From: an uncultured Pirellulaceae bacterium
GTDB taxonomy: Bacteria; Planctomycetota; Planctomycetia; Pirellulales; Pirellulaceae
Direction of reading: 5' to 3'
NCBI GenBank assembly: GCA_934255105.1
Contig: CAKQNH010000311.1
Location: 1-6,188 of the forward strand
Length of the DNA: 6,188 nucleotides
Of this stretch, positions 1 to 5,665 are shown piece by piece. A program made the translations under genes and the position numbers. Positions within the stretch are counted from its first letter, which is position 1. Every line of letters starts with the position of its first letter. Under the pieces are notes generated by a model. It saw nothing but the letters and a program-made list of their open reading frames with translations, was not told the DNA's origin and made no database searches.

Positions 1-22
1 ATGTTAAGAGGGTAGTGTACCA

Positions 23-1456
23 ATGATGCATAGAATTTGGCGGCGCGAATTTTTGGCGCGACAAGCCATGGGAATTGGTTCTGTTGCTTTGGCGTGGATG
101 TTAAAGAATCAGCCGGCTGCGGCCAAACCTCCGGCCATCGAGGCCCAGCCGCATCGCGACTTGCACGCTCGCTTGCCCCCTGCCCCGCCGCGCGCCACTG
201 CCATGATTTCGTTGTTCCAGCACGGCGGGCCATCGCACATGGACTTGTGCGATCCGAAACCCGAGCTCAACCGTTTGAATGGTACCGAGTACGCTGGGGA
301 TATACAGTACAGCTTTGTCAACGATGCTAGCAAGCAGTTGTATGGTAGCCCATTCCGCTTCCAACCGCACGGCCAGTGCGGTACGGAGTTGTCGGAGCTG
401 TTGCCACACACGGCGTCGATCGTAGATGATATCTGCCTGATACGCAGCATGCACACGGGAGCCAACGGCCATGAAGTGAACATTCGCTACTTCCATGGTG
501 GCATACCAGCGGTGCTCGGTCGCCCTACCCTCGGCTCGTGGCTGACCTACGGGTTGGGGAGCGAATCGCAAGACCTACCCGCTTACATGGTGCTCGGCGA
601 TCCTGGTGGACTGCCCGTCGATGGCGTGACCAATTGGTCCAATGGATTCATGCCGGCTCTCTTTCAAGGAACGGTGCTGCGGCCACGCGAGCCGCGAATT
701 CTGAATTTGGAAGCTCCCCCGCACATGCGCGGTGTGTTTCAACGGCAGAGCCTAGAGCTGCTGCGCGAGCTGAACGAACAGCATCTGCAAGTGCATCCTC
801 AGGAAGCGGAGCTGGAAGCTCGCATCGCCAGTTATGAATTGGCGGCCCGGATGCAGACCGCTGCCAGCGAAGCGCTCGACATCAGCCGCGAGACTGAGGC
901 CACGCATCGAATGTATGGGCTCGACCGCGACGAGACTCGCGAGTATGGCACGCGTTGTTTGATCGCGCGGCGCTTGGTGGAGCGCGGCGTGCGCTTCGTT
1001 CAGCTCTTTCACTCAAACCAACCCTGGGACCACCACAGCAGCATCGCTGCGGGCCTGCCCGGCATTTGCCGCAAGACCGACCAGCCATCGGCCGCGTTGG
1101 TGCAGGATCTCAAGCAGCGTGGCATGTTGGATTCAACCATCGTGCATTGGGGGGGCGAGATTGGCCGATTGCCGGTGACGCAAGGACCGATCGCCAAGGC
1201 AGGCCGCGACCACAACGGCCAGGGATTCAGCTTGTGGCTGGCCGGAGGAGGCATTCGGCCAGGGATGGTTTACGGAAAGACCGATGAGGTAGGGCATCGA
1301 GCCGTCGAGAACATAGTGACTCCCAATGATTTCCAAGCTACGCTGCTGCATCTATTTGGTTTGGATCATGAGCAGTTAACCTATCCATACAACTCGCGGC
1401 CGCAAACCATCACCGACAATCGCCCCGCCCACGTGGTACACGATGTGATTGTGTAG
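23..1456 (+). CDS. DUF1501 family exported protein (Tat-type N-terminus)
   Basis: A 477-residue protein of the DUF1501 family, which is very abundant in planctomycetes, distantly related in fold to alkaline phosphatase/sulfatase-like proteins, and of unproven biochemical role. The N-terminus carries a twin-arginine motif (RREFL, residues 7-11) followed by a hydrophobic stretch to about residue 27, so export by the Tat route is likely. Family landmarks in order are FQHGGPSHMD (65-74), CLIRSMHTG (138-146), SQDLPAYMVLGDPGG (182-196), FVQLFH (325-330), GGEIGRLP (377-384) and RDHN (395-398). The usual EFGR core reads EIGR here. Length is normal for the family and the frame looks intact. ATG at 23 is chosen because an A/G-rich AAGAGGG (6-12) lies 10 bases upstream; ATG at 26 is equally possible. 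DUF1501 genes often follow DUF1549/DUF1553 cytochrome-like genes, which would lie off the left edge. Family assignment is confident; function is not known. Confidence 0.93.
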   Translation: MMHRIWRREFLARQAMGIGSVALAWMLKNQPAAAKPPAIEAQPHRDLHARLPPAPPRATAMISLFQHGGPSHMDLCDPKPELNRLNGTEYAGDIQYSFVNDASKQLYGSPFRFQPHGQCGTELSELLPHTASIVDDICLIRSMHTGANGHEVNIRYFHGGIPAVLGRPTLGSWLTYGLGSESQDLPAYMVLGDPGGLPVDGVTNWSNGFMPALFQGTVLRPREPRILNLEAPPHMRGVFQRQSLELLRELNEQHLQVHPQEAELEARIASYELAARMQTAASEALDISRETEATHRMYGLDRDETREYGTRCLIARRLVERGVRFVQLFHSNQPWDHHSSIAAGLPGICRKTDQPSAALVQDLKQRGMLDSTIVHWGGEIGRLPVTQGPIAKAGRDHNGQGFSLWLAGGGIRPGMVYGKTDEVGHRAVENIVTPNDFQATLLHLFGLDHEQLTYPYNSRPQTITDNRPAHVVHDVIV

Positions 1457-1491
1457 CTGTCCGTTGATATCGTCAGCTCCTTCTGCTCCGC

Positions 1492-1507
1492 CGAAACACG
1501 CGTTTCG
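1492..1507 (+). terminator. Possible weak terminator hairpin after the DUF1501 gene
   Basis: Stem CGAAAC (1492-1497) pairs with GTTTCG (1502-1507) around the four-base loop ACGC, 35 bases after the DUF1501 stop codon. No T-run follows directly; T-rich stretches start only about 22 bases later (1529-1543). The stem is short, so this is a candidate only. Nothing else recognisable is seen between 1457 and 1575. Confidence 0.2.
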
Positions 1508-1582
1508 ATGCGCGCCGCTTTCGATTCAGTTTTCATGTTTTTGGTTCCCATTGAACTATAGCACTGGAAGCTTAATGTACGT

Positions 1583-1590
1583 TAAATATC
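1583..1590. repeat. Target-site duplication, left copy (TAAATATC)
   Basis: Eight bases directly abutting the left tip of the element, identical to 1795-1802 abutting the right tip. The identity does not extend: the preceding bases are T and C, and the following bases G and C. Confidence 0.75.
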
Positions 1591-1613
1591 GACACTTCTC
1601 GCTGAACGCCACC
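1591..1613 (+). repeat. Left terminal inverted repeat of the MITE-like element
   Basis: Tip GAC, then the 20-base block ACTTCTCGCTGAACGCCACC, which recurs exactly on the opposite strand at 1772-1791. The single mismatch to the other end is the third base (C here, T there). Confidence 0.85.
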
Positions 1614-1625
1614 GACAGTCTCGAT

Positions 1626-1728
1626 TTTTCGTACTCGTACTCAATGAAATGGTACTCGTACTCCTCGATTCGCATGGGCATCGAGTAGAAGTACGAGTAC
1701 CGCCTACGGCTGAGTACGAGTACGAAAA
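1626..1728. repeat. Nested palindromic core built on GTACTCGTAC
   Basis: Outer arms 1626-1643 and 1711-1728 are an exact 18-base inverted repeat. Inside them, 1651-1662 and 1690-1701 form a 12-base exact inverted repeat, continued by CTCGAT (1664-1669) against ATCGAG (1680-1685) around a 10-base loop. The 10-mer GTACTCGTAC occurs at 1631-1640 and 1652-1661, and as its complement GTACGAGTAC at 1691-1700 and 1714-1723. The single strand can therefore fold into a long interrupted hairpin, or the two left copies can swap partners. There is no T-run beside the arms on either strand that would make it a classical intrinsic terminator. Confidence 0.85.
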
Positions 1729-1771
1729 TGCAACCAAAGGTAGCGTGCTGCTGATTTAGCGCGACGCATAT

Positions 1772-1794
1772 GGTGGCGTTCAGCGAGAAGTATC
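1772..1794 (-). repeat. Right terminal inverted repeat of the MITE-like element
   Basis: Read on the minus strand this starts GAT and continues with the same 20-base block as the left end. The match stops at 1772/1613; the next bases inward differ, which defines the inner boundary of the repeat. Confidence 0.85.
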
Positions 1795-1802
1795 TAAATA
1801 TC
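1795..1802. repeat. Target-site duplication, right copy (TAAATATC)
   Basis: Direct copy of 1583-1590 at the other tip. It lies 19 bases downstream of the isomerase stop codon, in non-coding DNA. Confidence 0.75.
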
Positions 1803-1821
1803 CGTACACTGCAAGTTATTT

Positions 1822-2814
1822 CTAATAACGTGTTCCGAATGCCTCGCGCAGTAGCGCCAAGCTCTTGGGGACGGCGGTCTGGAAGTCTTCTTTGCCTTCG
1901 AACTCCAGCGAAATATAGCCGCGATAATTGGCGGCTTGGAGAATTTTGGCAATTCCCGGATAGTCGACGTCGATGTCGTACCAAGTGCCACCCCCGAAAT
2001 AGGTTTTGGCTTGTACCAACACCGTGTCAGCAGCCATCATTTCGAATTGCTCATGCCGACGCTCGAAGAAATTTCCAGTATCCAACGTGGCTTTCAACCA
2101 CGGACTGTCGACCGCCTTGATGATCCGCATGACACCTTCGGCCGTACTACCCAGCCCCCAGTGGTTCTCCAGCCCTAGAATCACACCACATTTTTCAGCC
2201 ACCGGAAGGCACTTCTCCAATGCATCAATGACCCACTCGAAGCCCTCGTCGTCCGTGTAACCCTCCAAGCGTTTCTCGACGCCTTTGTTAGCCATCAATT
2301 CATCGAAGCTCTTGGTGGTTCCCCAGCGGCCAGTGTTGACGCGGATGGTCGGAATGCCCAGTTTGTATGCCATCTCGATGAAGCCGATGGTGGCCTCGAT
2401 ATTCCGTTGGCGAACTTCTGCATCGGGTGAAACGAACCCTTGATGAGTCGACATGCCGATCAGGTCGAGCCCATTGACAAATGCCTGTCGCTTCAGTTTC
2501 TGTAAATGACTATCGGACACATCATCCATTTGAATGCGCAACAGTTCAACACCATCGAATCCCATCTCGGCCGCCAAGTCGATGCACTGTGGCATAGTGA
2601 GTTTTGAATCGTCGCGAAAACGCCAGAAGGAATAAGTCGATACACCGATGCGATTCGGAACAAAATGGCTCGCACGACCGGAGTCACTGTCCTTTGCCGC
2701 CGCAGAGGTGTCATCTGTCGGGGTTGTATCGGCCCGAGCGACGGGGGCAAGTGGAAGCAATGCGGCAGCGCCGATCGTGCGCGCAGAGTTCACCAGCAAT
2801 TGACGACGATCCAT
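1822..2814 (-). CDS. Exported sugar phosphate isomerase/epimerase-like TIM barrel protein
   Basis: A 330-residue protein of the xylose isomerase-like TIM barrel superfamily (AP endonuclease 2 fold, PF01261 type). Residues 1-28 form a signal peptide with twin arginines (MDRRQLL), a hydrophobic stretch (13-26) and a likely cleavage after ARA (26-28), so it should act outside the cytoplasm, probably by the Tat route. A low-complexity Asp/Ser/Ala linker (29-49) follows. The barrel begins at RIGVSTYSFW (55-64) and has acidic and histidine residues where metal ligands are expected: GVELL (88-92), GLENH (214-218), LDTGN (244-248) and SLEFEG (302-307). Members isomerise or epimerise sugars or related polyols, or serve in inositol-type catabolism; the substrate cannot be read here. 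The ATG start is supported by AAAGGA seven bases upstream. It lies 93 bases behind the MFS gene and probably belongs to the same transcription unit. Confidence 0.9.
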   Translation of the reverse strand: MDRRQLLVNSARTIGAAALLPLAPVARADTTPTDDTSAAAKDSDSGRASHFVPNRIGVSTYSFWRFRDDSKLTMPQCIDLAAEMGFDGVELLRIQMDDVSDSHLQKLKRQAFVNGLDLIGMSTHQGFVSPDAEVRQRNIEATIGFIEMAYKLGIPTIRVNTGRWGTTKSFDELMANKGVEKRLEGYTDDEGFEWVIDALEKCLPVAEKCGVILGLENHWGLGSTAEGVMRIIKAVDSPWLKATLDTGNFFERRHEQFEMMAADTVLVQAKTYFGGGTWYDIDVDYPGIAKILQAANYRGYISLEFEGKEDFQTAVPKSLALLREAFGTRY

Positions 2815-2821
2815 GATTTGT

Positions 2822-2827
2822 TCCTTT
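2822..2827 (-). promoter_or_regulatory. Ribosome binding site of the isomerase gene
   Basis: AAAGGA on the minus strand, seven bases before the ATG at 2814. It fixes the start codon and keeps the whole signal peptide in the product. Confidence 0.6.
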
Positions 2828-2840
2828 GGTTAGTGTGGGG

Positions 2841-2898
2841 CGTAGGCTCGTTACGAGCAACGCGTTGTTACGGCACGGGTGAGCCTACGTGTTGCTCG
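2841..2898. repeat. Interleaved inverted repeats between the MFS and isomerase genes
   Basis: CGTAGGCTC (2841-2849) is the exact inverse of GAGCCTACG (2881-2889), and CGAGCAAC (2854-2861) is the exact inverse of GTTGCTCG (2891-2898). The two pairs interleave in the order A-B-A'-B', so they compete or form a pseudoknot-like fold. Between them lie GCTCG-TTA-CGAGC (2846-2858), a small hairpin overlapping A and B, and the 10-base palindrome CAACGCGTTG (2858-2867). The block fills most of the gap between the MFS stop codon and the isomerase ribosome binding site. It could be a REP-like dispersed repeat, an mRNA-stabilising or attenuating structure, or both. No poly-T follows, so a simple terminator is less likely. 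Confidence 0.7.
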
Positions 2899-2907
2899 AC
2901 CGTGTAG

Positions 2908-4182
2908 TCACGCTGAATTTTCCCGGGCTGCAAGTTCGGGATTAGGACGAATCATTAGGACCAAGAAGATCGAGATGATCGCAGCCGAGGCAAAGACGCC
3001 AAAGATAATATTCAGAGGCACGTCGCGATCTCGCAAAACCCCGAAGCCCCAGTCTGCCAATCCACCGCAGCTAATGCTGACGAAGTTCATGATGCCATAG
3101 CCGGTGGCGCGGAGGCGTGGTCTGACAATTTGCGACAGGATGGGCATATTGTTACTATCGAAGAAACCCCAGCCCAAGCCGAAGAGCATTAGGAAGCCCA
3201 CAGCGACTACGAGCGAACTCGCATTACCTACCCCAAAGATAGCTGGCACGATAAAGCTCATACCAATTGCACTGATGTAAATGCGTCCACGTGGATTGTG
3301 CTTCATCCAGCGGTCGGCTAGCCAACCGCCGATGAGAGCTCCGAAGATCGCAGCCACTTGCCAATACAGGGTGGCTGCCACACCGGCTTGGCCCTCGCCG
3401 ATATGAAATTCTTTCTTGAGAATAGCTGGCATCCAGTCGCGTACGACCCAGCCAGCCATCGCGGGTAAGGTGAAGTATAGGACTAGCAGATTGAAGGAAC
3501 GGCTGCTCAATAGTTCGCGAACTGTACGCAATGGTGACGAAGTAGATGCCGTCTGCGGTTCTGAACTGAGCTTCGGAGCGTCGCGCAGAAAGGCTAGCAG
3601 TGGAAAGGCGTAGAGCACACCCACCACGCCACACACGTTGAAGGCCAATCGCCAGCCCAGATGGGGATCGGCCGCGACGTATCCCCCAAAGCCACCGAAA
3701 ATCACGCCCATATAGATGGCCATTTGATGCAGCCCCACCGCCCGTGAGCGAGTCGATCCGGTATGGTGATCGGTGATCAGGGCTAGTGCCGCCGGTATGT
3801 AGAAAGCTTCGCTAATTCCCATCAAGGACCGGGCCCACAGCAATTCGTTGTAGGTCGAGACATGTCCGGTCCACCAGGTCACGATGGACCACACGAACAG
3901 GCTAGCGCAAATCGTCCAGCGGCGGCTAAATCGATCCGCGATGTAGCCGCCGATCAAACTGAATACGGCATAGACCCATTTGAACTGGCCCAGCATGAAT
4001 CCCCACAACTCCTCCCGGTTCTCGGCCTCGCCCAGCGACGGGATAGCATCCATGACGGACGATTGCATCGAAGCCAGCATCTGCCGGTCCAGGTAATTCA
4101 ACAATGCGACTGGCAGCAGAAGCACGACGCATAGCCAGGCGGTTCGAGTGGCTGCGGGTTGGACAGTCAGTGGTGGGTTCAT
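2908..4182 (-). CDS. MFS sugar/sugar-acid transporter (NanT-like)
   Basis: An integral inner-membrane protein of the major facilitator superfamily with about twelve hydrophobic segments. Numbered from the longest possible start (ATG at 4209, 433 residues), it has LNYLDRQ at the end of helix 1 (37-43), the loop 2-3 signature GGYIADRFSRRW (87-98), ARSLMGISEAFYIPAALALI (126-145) through helix 4, a hydrophilic central loop (about 211-230), and a second-half echo GGWLADRW (294-301). From memory, the sequence style (LNYLDRQM, FKWVYA, SEAFYIPAALALI, SRAVGLHQM) resembles NanT-type sialic acid carriers of Bacteroidetes and other sugar-acid/cation symporters; the substrate is inferred. The internal ATG at 4182 (424 residues) is preferred because it lies just before helix 1; the ATG at 4209 has a GAGG only one base away. 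It follows the AGE gene by 55 bases, so the two are probably co-transcribed. Confidence 0.9.
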   Translation of the reverse strand: MNPPLTVQPAATRTAWLCVVLLLPVALLNYLDRQMLASMQSSVMDAIPSLGEAENREELWGFMLGQFKWVYAVFSLIGGYIADRFSRRWTICASLFVWSIVTWWTGHVSTYNELLWARSLMGISEAFYIPAALALITDHHTGSTRSRAVGLHQMAIYMGVIFGGFGGYVAADPHLGWRLAFNVCGVVGVLYAFPLLAFLRDAPKLSSEPQTASTSSPLRTVRELLSSRSFNLLVLYFTLPAMAGWVVRDWMPAILKKEFHIGEGQAGVAATLYWQVAAIFGALIGGWLADRWMKHNPRGRIYISAIGMSFIVPAIFGVGNASSLVVAVGFLMLFGLGWGFFDSNNMPILSQIVRPRLRATGYGIMNFVSISCGGLADWGFGVLRDRDVPLNIIFGVFASAAIISIFLVLMIRPNPELAARENSA

Positions 4183-4237
4183 GCAGGGCTTTCTAGAGAT
4201 AGGCCGCATACCTCTGGCGACCGCATATTTTGGAAGT

Positions 4238-5413
4238 TCACAGCCTATCTAATAATTGCCAGCAATACCACTGCATGCGAGGCAAGTGAAACGGTCCCTT
4301 CCACATATTCCCCTTGAGCTGCGTGGAGATGCGACCATCGCGATGCAAGTAGCCGTACCATTCGCCAAACTGAGCATCGGGGAAATGGCGGAAGCTCCAC
4401 TCGTGAACCTGTTCGTGCCAAGCAGCGTACTTTTCATTGCCCGTGATGGTCCAGGCCAGCAGCGTGGCGATGATGGCCTCGCAGTGCGGCCACCAAAACT
4501 TCATGTCGTGCCAGTACTCCTGAATTGGCAGCCCACGCAGGTCGCGAAAATAGAACAGGCCGCCGTACTGTTCATCCCAGCCGCGCTTCCACATCCAGTC
4601 CAGAATCGTCAGACCAAGTTCTATCAAATGTCGATCTTCGCGCTGCTTTCCCTCGTGCAAGATAAACCACGCGCACTCGAGCGCATGTCCGGGATTCAGT
4701 TGCCGACCGTCGAAGTGGTCAACGATTTCACCGTTGCTGGCAACCACTTCCATCAATGCCTCGTACTCTGGCTTGAGAAAGTACCGTTCAATCTGCTCGA
4801 TAGCCCAGTCGATCCAGGCGGTGCAGGTGCGACCGTTGGCGGACACGTCTCCCAGGTTTTCGCGGATTTCCTGAGCGGTAGCGATGGCGATCATCAGTGG
4901 GCCGATGCCCATCGTCGGACGCGTTTTCTGATCGACCTTGGCAGGCATCCTATTCGGTTCGAATGAATAGGTCAGGTAGCTTTCGAAAAAGGTTACTGCG
5001 TCTGCGGCCGCTTGCGAGTCTCCGGTAGCGCGCGCGAGTGCCGCGTTGGCGATGGCCGCAAACGCTTCACTGTACACATACCGCCGCATGCGCAGCGGGC
5101 GGCCATCGCGCGTGGTAGTGAAATAGAGTTTACCGTTGGGACTGGCAGCGTGTCGTCGCAAGAATCCCACTGCGGACTGCGCGGCTGCCAACCACTGCGG
5201 ATTCGCCTCGACGGTATTGAAAAGCGTTGCGAACATCCACGCTGCTCGCCCTTGAAACCAGATCGATTTGTCATCGTCGATGACCGTCCCGTCGCGGTCC
5301 AAAGCTGTCAGGAAGCCACCCTGCTCGTGGTCTAGACCGTGCCGTAGCCAAAACGGGATAACGTCACTGAGCAATGCATCTCGATAGGTGCTCGCAAGTT
5401 TCGCTCGATTCAT
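4238..5413 (-). CDS. N-acylglucosamine 2-epimerase (AGE) family protein
   Basis: A cytoplasmic (alpha/alpha)6-barrel enzyme of the AGE family (PF07221), whose members interconvert N-acetylglucosamine and N-acetylmannosamine or epimerise related sugars. Numbered from the upstream GTG at 5419 (393 residues), landmarks are WFQGRAAWMF (54-63), YVYSEAFAAIA (114-124), DGRQLNPGHALECAW (237-251), WWPHCEAIIA (309-318), GEWYGYLHRDG (352-362) and KGNMWKGPFHLPRM (369-382). H245 and H378 fit the two catalytic histidines known in characterised AGEs, and R58 and E314 fit other active-site residues. Length is normal and the frame intact. ATG at 5413 (391 residues) is chosen because AAGGA lies 10 bases before it but only 4 before the GTG. 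Being next to the MFS gene, it likely works on the imported sugar, plausibly converting ManNAc to GlcNAc. A cellobiose- or mannose-epimerase specificity cannot be excluded. Confidence 0.93.
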   Translation of the reverse strand: MNRAKLASTYRDALLSDVIPFWLRHGLDHEQGGFLTALDRDGTVIDDDKSIWFQGRAAWMFATLFNTVEANPQWLAAAQSAVGFLRRHAASPNGKLYFTTTRDGRPLRMRRYVYSEAFAAIANAALARATGDSQAAADAVTFFESYLTYSFEPNRMPAKVDQKTRPTMGIGPLMIAIATAQEIRENLGDVSANGRTCTAWIDWAIEQIERYFLKPEYEALMEVVASNGEIVDHFDGRQLNPGHALECAWFILHEGKQREDRHLIELGLTILDWMWKRGWDEQYGGLFYFRDLRGLPIQEYWHDMKFWWPHCEAIIATLLAWTITGNEKYAAWHEQVHEWSFRHFPDAQFGEWYGYLHRDGRISTQLKGNMWKGPFHLPRMQWYCWQLLDRL

Positions 5414-5423
5414 AGTCACCTGT

Positions 5424-5428
5424 TCCTT
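5424..5428 (-). promoter_or_regulatory. Ribosome binding site of the AGE gene
   Basis: AAGGA on the minus strand, 10 bases before ATG 5413 and 4 bases before GTG 5419; the spacing favours the ATG. The context CCAAGGAACA closely matches the isomerase leader (CCAAAGGAACA). Confidence 0.5.
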
Positions 5429-5435
5429 GGGCTGC

Positions 5436-5449
5436 TACGACGTGTCGTA
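5436..5449. promoter_or_regulatory. Tight dyad upstream of the AGE gene, possible operator
   Basis: TACGAC (5436-5441) and GTCGTA (5444-5449) are exact inverses separated by only GT, too close for a stable hairpin but typical of a dimeric regulator site. The dyad lies 22 bases before the ATG at 5413, just ahead of the ribosome binding site. No convincing -35/-10 pair is seen in the 246-base gap between the AGE gene and the hydrolase stop codon, and nothing else there is recognisable. Confidence 0.3.
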
Positions 5450-5665
5450 ATTTTCACGCGCATCCTCACCACAGAGAATAACTGGCAACACGGAAAAACG
5501 CGATCCACAGCCAAGTCTTGATGCCTAGCCCGCCGCCAGACATATTCTTACCGTTGAAACTATTACCGCCGCTCGGCCACCGCCAAAAGCTACGACAAGT
5601 CGCAGCAGTCCAAGGTTGCTTTCTCGCCAACCATAGCACGCGGGAAAGGGTGTGCATGCTACGAG

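Larger units (their letters stand above)
1591..1794. mobile_element. MITE-like non-autonomous element, 204 bp, with TIRs and 8-bp target duplication
   Basis: The element has no credible gene. Its ends are 23-base terminal inverted repeats (1591-1613 and 1772-1794) matching at 22 of 23 positions, with 20 contiguous identical bases (1594-1613 against 1772-1791). Exactly outside both tips sits the same 8-base word TAAATATC (1583-1590 and 1795-1802), as expected for a target-site duplication. The interior is mostly a nested palindrome. This anatomy is that of a miniature inverted-repeat transposable element, presumably moved in trans by a transposase encoded elsewhere. The near-perfect ends and duplication suggest a fairly recent insertion. 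It lies between convergent genes, with the repeat ending 19 bases before the isomerase stop codon, where it disrupts no coding sequence. An 8-base duplication occurs in several IS families, so the parent family cannot be assigned from this alone. Confidence 0.82.

Noticed and set aside
1449..1688. 79-residue plus-strand open frame after DUF1501
   Set aside because: It lies in the convergent gap and ends inside the palindromic core; no ribosome binding site and no family likeness.
1626..1728. Bidirectional intrinsic terminator
   Set aside because: The strong hairpin is followed by A-rich, not T-rich, sequence on either strand, so the classical form is not met, although it may still slow polymerase.
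1591..1794. CRISPR-like or riboswitch reading of the repeat block
   Set aside because: The repeats are inverted rather than regularly spaced direct units, there are no cas genes, and the block lies downstream of both flanking genes.
1556..1984. 142-residue minus-strand open frame across the MITE-like element
   Set aside because: It runs through the inverted repeats and into the isomerase gene in another frame; its composition follows the repeats (Tyr/Glu/Ser strings) and it has no recognisable domain.
4256..4966. 236-residue plus-strand open frame antisense to the AGE gene
   Set aside because: Long, but fully opposite a well-conserved enzyme; its residues mirror the AGE codons and show no motif of their own.
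5466..5657. 63-residue minus-strand open frame between the hydrolase and AGE genes
   Set aside because: Begins eight bases after the hydrolase stop codon but lacks a ribosome binding site, has Trp-rich odd composition and no recognisable family. It may be noncoding; a search for conserved homologues would settle it.
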